Assembly (NCBI GenBank): GCA_002470605.1
Contig: DKND01000044.1
Location: 1 to 36,010 of the forward strand
Direction of reading: 5' to 3'
Source: Opitutia bacterium UBA7397
GTDB taxonomy: Bacteria; Verrucomicrobiota; Verrucomicrobiia; Opitutales; UBA953
DNA length: 36,010 nt
The translations under genes were made by a program, and so were the position numbers. The notes under the pieces are model-generated. The model made no database searches. It was not told the DNA's origin and was given only the letters and a program-made list of their open reading frames with translations. Below, in pieces: positions 1 to 7,822 of the stretch. Positions within the stretch are counted from its first letter, which is position 1. Each line of letters opens with the position of its first letter.

Positions 1-8
1 AAAGAGGG

Positions 9-81
9 TGGGCCCATCCGGACTTGAACCGGAAACCAAAGAATTATGAGTTCTCTGCTCTAACCATTGAGCTATAGGCCC
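9..81 (-). tRNA. tRNA with CAU anticodon (probably Ile2, alternatively elongator Met)
   Basis: Read on the minus strand the 73 bases fold as a full cloverleaf: a 7-bp acceptor stem (GGGCCUA with UGGGCCC), a D-arm with GCUC/GAGC, an anticodon stem GAGAA/UUCUU closing the loop CUCAUAA, and a T-arm CCGG/CCGG with loop UUCAAGU. The anticodon is CAU. The D-loop, the UUGGU variable region and the T-loop resemble the minor isoleucine tRNA whose C34 becomes lysidine more than elongator tRNA-Met, and the arms do not look like an initiator. The discriminator base is A and the genome continues CCC, so the terminal CCA is not encoded. The choice of Ile2 over Met is inference. Confidence 0.93.
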
Positions 82-142
82 GTGAGGCTTTTATAGGCAA
101 ACCTTTGGCCGGAGGAAAGGAAGAATCCGCTGTTCGACGCAG

Positions 143-1525
143 CTATTTGACAACTTCAATCAGCTGGCTCGGCGCTGCGACGACGGTGGCCTTGTGCTTC
201 TCGACGGCAGCGACGATGCGGGCGACGATTTCCGGGTGCGAGGCAGAGATTTCGTGGTTTTCCGAAGGATCAACTTCCAAGTTATACAACCAGGGTTGTT
301 CGTGGACGATCGCTTTGTCGTTGTAGCCGTTTTGGGTGACGTAGTGGATTTTCCAGGCGCCCAGACGCGCGGCATAAAGTTTTTCGCCCCGATAGTAGCA
401 ATAGACTTCGCGTTCGATGGCTTCACCGTTGAACAAGAGGCTCGATAAATCGACGCCATCCATGGGGCGATCTTTCGGCGCCGTACCGCCGGCTAATTTT
501 ACCGCAGTCGGGAAGAGGTCCATGGTACCCGCGACATTGGTGGTCACCGAGGGCCGGATTTTACCGGGCATCCAGAAGATGCCTGGCACGCGCATGCCGC
601 CTTCCCAAGTGCTGCCTTTGCCGTCGCGCAAGAGGCCGGCGCTACCACCGGTCTCGGTACCCATCAGGGTCCAGGGGCCGTTATCACTCGTAAAGACGAC
701 GAGCGTATTTTCGGCGAGGCCTTGGTCTTTTAAGGTCTTGAGGACTTGGCCGACGCTCCAATCAAGTTCTTCGACGACGTCGCCGTAGATGCCGCGAGTA
801 CTCTTACCTTTAAAATGATCCGAGGCGAAGAGCGGCGTGTGCGGGAAAGTATGGGCGAGATAAAGGAAGAACGGCTTGGTCTTGTTGTCGGTGATGAATT
901 TTTGGGCCTCCTCGGTATAGCGGCGGGTGAGCTGGGTTTGGTCGGCCTTGGGATCGAGAAGTTCATAGCCGCGGAAGAGCGGGGCATTCCACCAAGCGGC
1001 ATTTTGTTCAGCATTGGCACCGGCCTTGGGCGGGTTGCCGGGAGACGGGTTCATATCATTGGAATGCGGGAGGCCGAAGTGGAAATCGAAACCGTGTTTG
1101 AGCGGATGGTGTTCTGGGTTGTTCGTCCATACGCCCAAGTGCCACTTGCCGATCATACCCGTGGCGTAGCCCTGGGCTTTCATCGCTTGGGCGAGGGTGA
1201 TCTCGGAGGCAGGTAGGCCACCGGCAGAGTTCGCCCGGAGAACGCGGTATTGGTAACTGGTCATGCCGCTACGAATCGGGTAACGACCCGTCATCAAAGC
1301 CGCGCGACTTGGAGTACAGACTTCGGCGGCGACGTAGAACTGAGTAAACCGCATGCCTTCGGCGGCCATCTTATCGAGGTTAGGCGTCTTAATCGTCGGG
1401 TGGCCGTAGCAGCCCAGGTCGCCGTAGCCGAGGTCGTCAGCGAGGATAATGACGACATTCGGGGGTTGAGCTGCGTAGGCGAGGGTATGGAAGGCAGCTA
1501 AAAGGGCTAAAAGCAGGAGGGGCAT
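143..1525 (-). CDS. Secreted type I (formylglycine) sulfatase
   Basis: A 460-residue sulfatase that hydrolyses sulfate esters, probably on polysaccharides outside the cytoplasm. A signal peptide covers about residues 1-19. The alkaline-phosphatase-like fold begins with PNVVIILADDLGYGD, whose Asp pair binds calcium. The maturation motif is CTPSR at residues 70-74, where Cys70 would be converted to formylglycine. The second signature GKWHLG lies near residues 126-131, and TSDNGPW in the middle supplies further metal-site residues. Length and order fit the arylsulfatase A-like S1 family. The substrate cannot be told from sequence. The gene is divergent from the secreted dehydrogenase across about 105 bases, and the tRNA lies downstream on the same strand. 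The ATG start has no Shine-Dalgarno sequence but places the signal peptide correctly. No sulfatase-maturing enzyme is encoded in this window. Confidence 0.96.
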   Translation of the reverse strand: MPLLLLALLAAFHTLAYAAQPPNVVIILADDLGYGDLGCYGHPTIKTPNLDKMAAEGMRFTQFYVAAEVCTPSRAALMTGRYPIRSGMTSYQYRVLRANSAGGLPASEITLAQAMKAQGYATGMIGKWHLGVWTNNPEHHPLKHGFDFHFGLPHSNDMNPSPGNPPKAGANAEQNAAWWNAPLFRGYELLDPKADQTQLTRRYTEEAQKFITDNKTKPFFLYLAHTFPHTPLFASDHFKGKSTRGIYGDVVEELDWSVGQVLKTLKDQGLAENTLVVFTSDNGPWTLMGTETGGSAGLLRDGKGSTWEGGMRVPGIFWMPGKIRPSVTTNVAGTMDLFPTAVKLAGGTAPKDRPMDGVDLSSLLFNGEAIEREVYCYYRGEKLYAARLGAWKIHYVTQNGYNDKAIVHEQPWLYNLEVDPSENHEISASHPEIVARIVAAVEKHKATVVAAPSQLIEVVK

Positions 1526-1631
1526 GGGAATAGAAAGACCTGTCGCGAGATTCTGGCAAAGCCCATTTTCGGCTGAAGTTAAATCAACTTGTAAGAGGTG
1601 AACTTTAACCGAGATTACAGGTCATACCCCC

Positions 1632-4217
1632 ATGCGAAAAGCCGTGTTCCTATTCGTCCTAATCTCGGCTGTTGCCTATGCCGCCGAGGAAAAAGTCTAC
1701 GAGCCCGATTTTACTCCCCAACCTCCGGTCAAGATCCTTTCACCCGAAGAGGAGTTGAAGACCATCGATCTCCCGGAAGGCTATCGCCTAGAGCTCGTGC
1801 TCAGCGAGCGTGATGGCATCAAGGAGCCGGCTAATCTCACCTTTGATGGTAACGGCCGGATGTATATCGCCGAGTTGCGAACCTACATGCAGGACATCGA
1901 CGGTAGTAATGAACACGACCCCATCGGCGTCGTTTCGCGTCACGAGAGTACCAAGCGCGATGGAAACTTTGACAAACATACCCTCTATCGCGACAAGATG
2001 TTACTCCCGCGCATGGTCTTGCCGCTGGACGACCGGGTCTTGATTAACGAGACCGACACCCTCGATATTTTTGTCTACCGTGATACCAACGGCGACGGTA
2101 TCGCTGACACCAAGGAGCCTTGGTTCATAGGCGGTCCCAAGAACGGTAACCTCGAGCACCAACAGAGCGGCTTGATTTGGACGATGGATAATTGGATCTA
2201 CCAAACCTATAACGCTTATCGCTTACGCTGGAACGGTACGAAGGAACCCCTCAAGGAAACCATTCCGAACGGCGGCGGCCAATGGGGACTCGCCCAGGAT
2301 GACCAAGGAAAGATTTGGTGGTCGAATGCTGGTGGCGAAAAAGGTCTTTGGCACTTCCAAACCCCGATTCTTTATGGTGCTTTTGATATCAAAGGACAGT
2401 TCGCAGAAGATTTCGTGCAAGTCTGGCCAAAGCTCGGCCTCGCCGACCACCAAGGCGGTGCCGGCCGCACGCGTTTGGACAAGACCCTTAATCACTTCAC
2501 CGCTTCGTGCGGACAAGAAGTCGTCCGCGGCGATCGCCTGCCTGCCGACCTCCGTGGCGATGTCCTCATCTCCGAACCAGTCGGTCGTCTAATCCGCCGA
2601 GCCAAGGTGACCGTCGAGGATGGCATCACCCATATCGCCAATCCGTATGCTCAGTCGGAATTCATCCGTTCGAGCGATCCAAATTTCCGCATCGTCAACA
2701 TGGTCAATGGACCAGATGGCTGCCTTTACCTCGTCGATATGTATCGCGGGATCATCCAAGAAGGTAATTGGGTGAAGGACGGAAGTTATCTGCGTAAAGT
2801 CGTCCAACAGTATGGCCTCGATAAGGTTTACGGTCATGGCCGCGTCTGGCGCCTCGTGCACAAGGATTTCAAACCTGGCCCTCAGCCTCATATGCTGGAT
2901 GAGACCCCAGCCCAGTTGGTCGCCTATCTTTCGCACCCCAACGGCTGGTGGCGCGATACGGCTCAGAAGCTCCTCGTGCTCAAGGGCGACAAGTCTGTCG
3001 TGCCGGCGCTCAATGAGCTCGCCTTGCATGGTACGGATGCCCTGGGGCGGACGCACGCGCTTTGGACGCTTGAAGGTCTGGGCGCGCTGGAGGCCAAGAC
3101 CGTAAAGGCTTTCCTAACCGACACTTCTCCGCAGCTCCGCCAACAAGGCCTTCGTGCCGGTGAGTCGCTCGCCCGGGCGGGTGATAAATCTTTGATCGAC
3201 GACTTCGCTAAACTCGGCGCCGACAAGGATGCGTCGGTGGTCTTGCAATCCATCATGACCGCCAAACTTCTTGGCTCGAATGATATCAAGGCTTGGGCCG
3301 ATAGCTCGAAGTTCATTCAAAAGACCTTACTCATTACGACCTCCAAGGGCGTGAAAGAACTCGGCGCCACTATCCTGACCGGTAACGAGCAGACCGGTGG
3401 CAAGGAATACACCGGCGAAGAGAACAAACTGCTCGTCAAGGGCCAGGCCATCTTCCGGGAGCTTTGTTTCGCTTGCCACGGTTATGATGGCAAAGGCATG
3501 GCCATCGACGGCCCTAAGCCTGGTATGACCATCGCTCCGCCTCTGAGTAATTCCAAGACGGTCCGCGGACACCGCGATGGTATCGTCCGCGCTTTGCTTA
3601 ACGGCATGTCCGGACCCATTGGCGGCAAGACCTATGACGCCCAAATGGTGCCCATGGCCATGAACGACGACGAGTGGATCGCCGCCGTGGCTTCTTATGT
3701 GCGTAACTCTTTTGGCAACAAGGGAGCGATCATCTTTCCCAAGGATGTCGCCCGCATCCGCGAAGAAGTGAAGGGAGTCTCGGCTCCCTGGACGAATGAT
3801 ACCCTGCAGGCGGCCCTGCCCAAGATGTTGCTCGGCGATAAGGCATGGAAAGTTTCCGCCAGCGATGCAGCGGATGCTGCAGCTAAGGGCTGTGATGCTG
3901 ATGCTAAATCGCGCTGGGAAACGATTGCTGACCAGAAAAAAGGTATGTGGTATCAAGTTGAACTGCCTTCGGCGCAGACTGTCTCCGGAGTACGCCTGGA
4001 TGCTTCTGGCCGCCCCAGTGCTTTCCCCAAGAACTTTAAGGTTGAGGGTTCAATGGACGGCAAAAAATGGTTCACACTCGGAACGAGTCACGGTTTGTAT
4101 TCGATGTCCGAAGCCTATTTCGGCGCCAAACCCACTAAGTTCGTGAAAGTTACCCTCACCGATACGACCAAGAAGCAGCCTTGGGCGATTCAGGAAGTTC
4201 AATTGATCACTCAATAA
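1632..4217 (+). CDS. Secreted PVC-type dehydrogenase with HEAT, c-type haem and discoidin-like regions
   Basis: An 861-residue exported protein with a signal peptide at about 1-18 (cut after AYA). Residues about 45-400 resemble the Planctomycetes/Verrucomicrobia membrane-bound dehydrogenase family, a beta-propeller with repeated blades such as GDGIADT and NGPDGCLYLVDMYRG. Residues about 430-580 are leucine/alanine-rich helices of HEAT-like type. A cytochrome c segment follows with the haem site CFACH at 612-616 and a later Met (MVPM) as likely axial ligand. The last 120 or so residues contain SGVRLDASGR and VEGSMDGKKWF, typical of an F5/8 type C (discoidin) carbohydrate-binding domain. The likely role is oxidation of a sugar or sugar alcohol with electrons passed to the haem; the substrate is unknown. 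A strong hairpin terminator follows the stop codon. The neighbouring divergent sulfatase supports a polysaccharide-degradation role. Confidence 0.9.
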   Translation: MRKAVFLFVLISAVAYAAEEKVYEPDFTPQPPVKILSPEEELKTIDLPEGYRLELVLSERDGIKEPANLTFDGNGRMYIAELRTYMQDIDGSNEHDPIGVVSRHESTKRDGNFDKHTLYRDKMLLPRMVLPLDDRVLINETDTLDIFVYRDTNGDGIADTKEPWFIGGPKNGNLEHQQSGLIWTMDNWIYQTYNAYRLRWNGTKEPLKETIPNGGGQWGLAQDDQGKIWWSNAGGEKGLWHFQTPILYGAFDIKGQFAEDFVQVWPKLGLADHQGGAGRTRLDKTLNHFTASCGQEVVRGDRLPADLRGDVLISEPVGRLIRRAKVTVEDGITHIANPYAQSEFIRSSDPNFRIVNMVNGPDGCLYLVDMYRGIIQEGNWVKDGSYLRKVVQQYGLDKVYGHGRVWRLVHKDFKPGPQPHMLDETPAQLVAYLSHPNGWWRDTAQKLLVLKGDKSVVPALNELALHGTDALGRTHALWTLEGLGALEAKTVKAFLTDTSPQLRQQGLRAGESLARAGDKSLIDDFAKLGADKDASVVLQSIMTAKLLGSNDIKAWADSSKFIQKTLLITTSKGVKELGATILTGNEQTGGKEYTGEENKLLVKGQAIFRELCFACHGYDGKGMAIDGPKPGMTIAPPLSNSKTVRGHRDGIVRALLNGMSGPIGGKTYDAQMVPMAMNDDEWIAAVASYVRNSFGNKGAIIFPKDVARIREEVKGVSAPWTNDTLQAALPKMLLGDKAWKVSASDAADAAAKGCDADAKSRWETIADQKKGMWYQVELPSAQTVSGVRLDASGRPSAFPKNFKVEGSMDGKKWFTLGTSHGLYSMSEAYFGAKPTKFVKVTLTDTTKKQPWAIQEVQLITQ

Positions 4218-4242
4218 GGTTAACCGCTGAGAATTATGACAC

Positions 4243-4272
4243 AGGGCCTCCGAAAAGGAGGCCCTAGTTATT
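4243..4272 (+). terminator. Intrinsic-type terminator after the dehydrogenase gene
   Basis: A perfect 9-bp stem (AGGGCCTCC at 4243-4251 with GGAGGCCCT at 4257-4265) closes a GAAAA loop and lies 26 bases after the stop codon. The T-rich tail (AGTTATTTG) is short, so termination may be partial. Confidence 0.75.
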
Positions 4273-4283
4273 TGCGTATAGTG

Positions 4284-4435
4284 GGAGGTGACGGATGGCG
4301 AAAGCCTTGGGCTGGGCGGTGCGCCATGGCCAAGTGTCGTTCTTGCATATTAAAGGCGGAAGACTGTATTTGGTAGGTCGAGATGGCGGTCCGAGCGTGG
4401 CTCTAGGTCGAAAATTTCATTACACGGAAGGATAA
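4284..4435 (+). CDS. Possible 46-residue small protein or leader peptide with a strong ribosome binding site
   Basis: An ATG at 4295 opens 46 codons ending in TAA at 4433-4435; the feature start includes the ribosome binding site. GGAGGTGA at 4284-4291 matches the 16S anti-Shine-Dalgarno sequence over eight bases at good spacing. This is striking because nearly all other starts in the window lack any such site. The product begins MAKALGWAVRHGQ, is basic, and contains GGRLYLVGRDGG; I recognise no family, signal peptide or membrane segment. The stop codon falls inside the left arm of an inverted repeat whose right arm ends two bases before the start of the next gene, so the ORF could act as a leader that couples or attenuates that gene. 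The match could be chance; no comparative evidence is available here. Confidence 0.35.
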
Positions 4436-4495
4436 GGGTGTTTTTGGGTTGGAACCCATCGGCATTTAAGGACTCTCATTCAAATACCCTTATCC
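4430..4495 (+). promoter_or_regulatory. Long inverted repeat in the leader of the thioredoxin-like gene
   Basis: GGATAAGGGT at 4430-4439 is repeated inverted as ACCCTTATCC at 4486-4495. Including a G-U wobble the RNA arms pair over 14 bp (GGATAAGGGTGTTT with AAATACCCTTATCC). The roughly 38-base loop contains a smaller GGGTTGGAACCC palindrome. The right arm ends two bases before the ATG at 4498, so the folded RNA would sit against the initiation region. A DNA operator is an alternative reading. Confidence 0.5.
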
Positions 4496-4497
4496 CC

Positions 4498-5706
4498 ATG
4501 AAGCGACTCCTGTCCCTCCTGCTGGCTCTTGCCAGCTTTGCCACCCTCCAGGCTGCCGCCGACGCACCTGGCCTCGTCAATGGCAACCCGCCTGACATCA
4601 AGACGCTCAAGACCGGCGACAAGGCGCCTGATTTCGAACTCCTGGGAACCGACGGCAAGATGCATAAGCTCGCCGAGTACACCGGCGGCGAAGCACTCGT
4701 CGTGCTCTTTACTTCCAACCATTGTCCGACCTCGCACAGCATCGAGCGTCGCCTCCAGAAGTTCTACGAAGAATATAAGGGTAAGGGTATGAAGCTGGTC
4801 GCCATCAACCCTAACCACCCAGACGGTCTCAGCAAAGATGAGCTCGGCTATGGCGAGTTCGGCGATTCTTACGCTGAGATGAAGCCATACTCTGAAAAGA
4901 ACCATTGGACGTTCGATTACCTTTACGATGGCGAAACCCAGAAGATCGCCCGTGAATACGGCTGCCTCGCCACGCCTCACGTCTTCGTCTTCGATAAGAA
5001 CCTGAAGCTTTGCTATAAAGGCCGCTTCGACGACTCACGCTACTATGATGACGCGACCGTAAAGTCGAAGGATTGCCAGAACGCCGTGGATGAGATCCTT
5101 GCCGGCAAGACGGTTACCTTGGCTGAAACCAAGCCCATGGGTTGCTCGACCAAGTGGCGCGAAAAGAAGTTCCTGCATGACGCTAAGCATGATGCTTGGG
5201 CCAAGACCCCGGTCACCGTTGAGCCGATCGACAAGGCGGGTATCGCTAAGCTCCGCGCCAACACCACGAACAAGTACCGTATCATCAACGTCTGGGCCAC
5301 CTGGTGCACCCCTTGCGTGCAGGAGTTTCCTGACCTCGTGGAAATCTCCCGCAAGTTCGACATGCGCGACTTCGAACTCGTGACCATCAGCATGGACAAG
5401 CCCGAAGATAAGGCCAAAGCCGAAGCCTTCCTCTTTAAGCAATCCGCTGGGATGAGCAAGAAAGTGGAAGCTTCTCTCAAGAAAGAAGGCCGAACGACTA
5501 ATAGCTATCTCTTTGCTGGTAGCGCCGATGATCTTGCCGCGGCCCTTGACAAGGACATGCCTGGCCCGATCCCTCACACCATCGTCGTCGCACCCGGTGG
5601 CGAAATCGTCTACCGTCATAACGGCATCATCAATCGAGACGATACGGCCAATGCCATCCTCGATAAGATGAATCGTTTCTACTCTCCCGGCACCGGGAAG
5701 AAGTAA
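4498..5706 (+). CDS. Secreted double-thioredoxin protein (redoxin plus TlpA-like)
   Basis: A 402-residue exported protein with a signal peptide MKRLLSLLLALASFATLQAA. Two thioredoxin-fold domains are in tandem. The first, residues about 38-210, resembles AhpC/TSA redoxins: it has APDFEL and a single active-site cysteine in NHCPTS (Cys76), with no second Cys in the CxxC position. The second, about residues 235-395, is TlpA/ResA-like with the redox pair in NVWATWCTPC (Cys270 and Cys273) and a cis-Pro region GPIPHTIVV. The likely job is thiol reduction or peroxide handling in the periplasm, possibly fed by the DsbD-like protein at 20899-22917. I chose the ATG at 4498 over an in-frame start at 4438 because the signal peptide begins there; the longer start would add 20 unlikely residues and overlap the inverted repeat. 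A strong terminator follows. Confidence 0.88.
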   Translation: MKRLLSLLLALASFATLQAAADAPGLVNGNPPDIKTLKTGDKAPDFELLGTDGKMHKLAEYTGGEALVVLFTSNHCPTSHSIERRLQKFYEEYKGKGMKLVAINPNHPDGLSKDELGYGEFGDSYAEMKPYSEKNHWTFDYLYDGETQKIAREYGCLATPHVFVFDKNLKLCYKGRFDDSRYYDDATVKSKDCQNAVDEILAGKTVTLAETKPMGCSTKWREKKFLHDAKHDAWAKTPVTVEPIDKAGIAKLRANTTNKYRIINVWATWCTPCVQEFPDLVEISRKFDMRDFELVTISMDKPEDKAKAEAFLFKQSAGMSKKVEASLKKEGRTTNSYLFAGSADDLAAALDKDMPGPIPHTIVVAPGGEIVYRHNGIINRDDTANAILDKMNRFYSPGTGKK

Positions 5707-5725
5707 GAAAACTTCATCCCCCTAA

Positions 5726-5766
5726 CAAAAGAGGCAGAGTCCAACCGGGCTCTGCCTCTTTTGTTT
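5726..5766. terminator. Bidirectional intrinsic terminator
   Basis: The stem AAAAGAGGCAGAG (5727-5739) pairs with CTCTGCCTCTTTT (5750-5762) around a 10-base loop. The plus side ends in a T run and the minus side reads out into a T run as well, so it can end both the thioredoxin-like gene and, from the other strand, the aspartic protease-like gene that stops at 5780. Confidence 0.88.
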
Positions 5767-5779
5767 ACGTAAAGGCAGT

Positions 5780-6499
5780 TTAGTCGATGAGGGCGAACGC
5801 CTGTTTCGACGGATCGATCCAAGCCTTCACGCCTTGCAGCCAAGAAGGACCGATGATGGCGTCGATCTTTAGCGTACGCAAAAAATGTCGCATCGAGACG
5901 GGGGAAAGTCCGGCCGGATTGACGCTATCAGGTGCCAGGCCGAAACGTTCCGTAAAATTCCGACCGTTGATCACCATCGGTATGATATGAGATTCCGGCG
6001 CGGGAATATCACCGAACAGCGGGCTGAAATCTTCGAAGCCATCCGTCGGAGTTACGCCCTCGGCGAACTTACGGTCCGTCAGGTAACCGAATTGCGCTCC
6101 GGTATCCCAGATGACGTCGGCAGATCGGCCGTTCAATCGGGTAGCGAAGACCGGGATATCCGACCCGATGACCGTCGAATAGGTTTTGCTTTGCGCCCCT
6201 GCGGGCATCGGTGCGCCGAGTGTCAGTTCGCGACGGGGTAGGTCGAACAACACCGTATCACGATGTAGCAGATCCATCCCTAGCAGGCCGTCTACCTGTA
6301 CTCCGATGTCTTCCGATAGTTTCTCGAAGGTGAAATTCTGGTACCCACCTTTGTTGATCCGGCGGACCGATGATCCCCAGGTGAGATGACCCGAGGGGCT
6401 TGCGCTTTTGGGAGCGCCCGTATCGACCAATATCCGACCTTCGACCGTGAAGGCGAAGAGGTGACGATTGACGAGCGAAAGGGTATAAGTCTGTGGCAT
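5780..6499 (-). CDS. Retropepsin-like aspartic protease family protein with two DTGA lobes
   Basis: A 239-residue protein with two copies of the aspartic-protease signature: ILVDTGAPKSAS (Asp26) and VIWDTGAQFGYL (Asp132). Each is followed some 40-90 residues later by a strand typical of the retropepsin-like fold, VDGLLGMDLL near 69-78 and IDAIIGPSWL near the C terminus. This suggests two homologous lobes in one chain, each bringing one catalytic Asp, as in pepsin, rather than a homodimer of single lobes. I use the ATG at 6499; a TTG start at 6532 would add 11 residues (IITPLLSAIA), which is too short and weak for a clear signal peptide, so location is uncertain. It is flanked by terminators on both sides and so is probably transcribed alone. 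Proteolytic activity is inferred; substrate unknown. Confidence 0.75.
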   Translation of the reverse strand: MPQTYTLSLVNRHLFAFTVEGRILVDTGAPKSASPSGHLTWGSSVRRINKGGYQNFTFEKLSEDIGVQVDGLLGMDLLHRDTVLFDLPRRELTLGAPMPAGAQSKTYSTVIGSDIPVFATRLNGRSADVIWDTGAQFGYLTDRKFAEGVTPTDGFEDFSPLFGDIPAPESHIIPMVINGRNFTERFGLAPDSVNPAGLSPVSMRHFLRTLKIDAIIGPSWLQGVKAWIDPSKQAFALID

Positions 6500-6582
6500 G
6501 GCGATTGCTGACAGTAAGGGTGTTATTATCAAACTGTTAATATTAATATAGCCGTCAATCCCCGAAAGCTCAGAAAGGAGGG

Positions 6583-6613
6583 CATAAAGAAGCCCCGAAA
6601 GATCGAGGCTTCT
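6583..6613 (-). terminator. Terminator at the end of the carbohydrate cluster
   Basis: On the minus strand AGAAGCCTCGA pairs with TCGGGGCTTCT (plus positions 6603-6613 and 6588-6598) over 11 bp with one G-T pair and a TCTT tetraloop, followed by a short T run. It lies 22 bases after the stop of the Gfo/Idh/MocA gene. Confidence 0.78.
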
Positions 6614-6634
6614 GGACGGCTGGTGGAAGGGGAT

Positions 6635-7798
6635 TTAAGCCTTCTTAACCTTAACCCACTGCTTGGTCTTAGCGGACTCTAAAACGGCGTCACAGACGTA
6701 CTGAGTGCCCAAGGCGTGGCGGAAGTCGGGGTAGGCCTTAGGTGCCTTCGGATCGTCTAAGCTCTTGAGGAACTCGGCGAGGGCGTGGGTGAAGGAGTGC
6801 TCGTAGCCGAGGCACAGACCAGGGACCCACCAGTTGCCCGAGTAGGGGTGGTCGCCGTCGGAGGTATGGATGCTGGCCCAGCCGCGACGGTCGCCGGGAA
6901 CGGCGTGGTCGAAGTAGTTCAAACGGTTGAGGTCATGGAGATCCCATTGGAGAGACTTCTTTTCACCGTTGATCTCAAAGGTGTAGAGCGCCTTGTGGCC
7001 GCGGGCGTAGCGGGTCGACTCGAACTGAGCGAGGGAGCCGTTTTCGAAGCGGCACAGGAAGATACACGCATCATCGATGGTGACCGGGTGGACTTTGCCA
7101 GTAGCGGTGTGCACGCGTTCTTTGATGAACGTCTCGGTCATCGCGGAAACTTCGGTGATCTCACCGTTGATCCAGCGGGCCGTGTCGATGCAATGAGCCA
7201 GCAAGTCACCCGTCACGCCGGAGCCAGCGGCAGCGGCATCAAGGCGCCAGAGTCCGGCGCCTCCCTGAGGCAGTTCGGTCGAGATCGTCCAATCCTGAAG
7301 GAAATTCGCACGATAGTGGAAGATTCGGCCAAGTTCACCGGCAGCCACAATGTTCTTCGCGAGCGTGACGGCAGGAAGGAAACGGTAGTTATACCAGACG
7401 AGATTAGGGAGGCCGGATTTCTCAACCGCGGCGACCATCTGTTCGCCCTGCGTGCCGTTGAGGGCGAGAGGCTTTTCGCAGAGAATCATCTTGCCGTGCT
7501 TGATGCACTCGAGAGCGATCTCGGCGTGCGAGTCATTCGGGGTGCAGATATCGATTGCGTCGATATCATTACGGGCGACGAGCTTGCGCCAGTCGGTTTC
7601 GTAGGAAGCGTAACCCCACTTCTCGGCGAAGTCTTTGACCTTGGCCTCATCGCGACCGCAGACGGCCTGGCGGACGACGTGGTGACCAGCGGTGAGTTTG
7701 TCCTTCGGGAAGAAGTGACCGACCTGAGAGTAGGCGTTGGAGTGGGTACGGCCCATGAAACCGTAACCGATGAGACCGATGCGAATGGCTTTAGACAT
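6635..7798 (-). CDS. Gfo/Idh/MocA family oxidoreductase
   Basis: A 387-residue NAD(P)-dependent sugar or polyol dehydrogenase. The N-terminal Rossmann fold shows IGLIGYGFMGRTH (glycines in residues 8-16), and the family motif CEKPLAL is at residues 107-113 with Lys109 in the active site. The C-terminal alpha/beta domain holds GDLLAHCIDTARW, where the His/Asp positions fit the catalytic region. There is no signal peptide, so it is cytoplasmic. It is the last gene of a minus-strand cluster with a TIM-barrel isomerase and a PMI-like cupin, a common pairing in inositol or rare-sugar catabolism. The ATG start is preceded by CTCCTTCTC, not a Shine-Dalgarno sequence. Substrate cannot be assigned. 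The long ORF on the opposite strand is a codon-bias shadow. Confidence 0.94.
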   Translation of the reverse strand: MSKAIRIGLIGYGFMGRTHSNAYSQVGHFFPKDKLTAGHHVVRQAVCGRDEAKVKDFAEKWGYASYETDWRKLVARNDIDAIDICTPNDSHAEIALECIKHGKMILCEKPLALNGTQGEQMVAAVEKSGLPNLVWYNYRFLPAVTLAKNIVAAGELGRIFHYRANFLQDWTISTELPQGGAGLWRLDAAAAGSGVTGDLLAHCIDTARWINGEITEVSAMTETFIKERVHTATGKVHPVTIDDACIFLCRFENGSLAQFESTRYARGHKALYTFEINGEKKSLQWDLHDLNRLNYFDHAVPGDRRGWASIHTSDGDHPYSGNWWVPGLCLGYEHSFTHALAEFLKSLDDPKAPKAYPDFRHALGTQYVCDAVLESAKTKQWVKVKKA

Positions 7799-7822
7799 GA
7801 TGAGAAGGAGTTGGAGTTAAGT

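Noticed and set aside
1526..1631. GTTAAA (1578-1583) and TTTAAC (1604-1609) inverted repeat as an operator between the first sulfatase and the dehydrogenase.
   Set aside because: Six-base arms in an AT-rich gap are expected by chance, and no second copy was noticed elsewhere in the window.
4480..5619. Minus-strand ORFs opposite the double-thioredoxin gene.
   Set aside because: The plus-strand protein has a signal peptide and two redox motifs; the antisense translations have no family likeness.
6520..6560. Possible sigma70 promoter (TTGACG and GATAAT on the minus strand) before the aspartic protease-like gene.
   Set aside because: The spacing is about 22 bases, well beyond the usual 16-18, so it was not listed.
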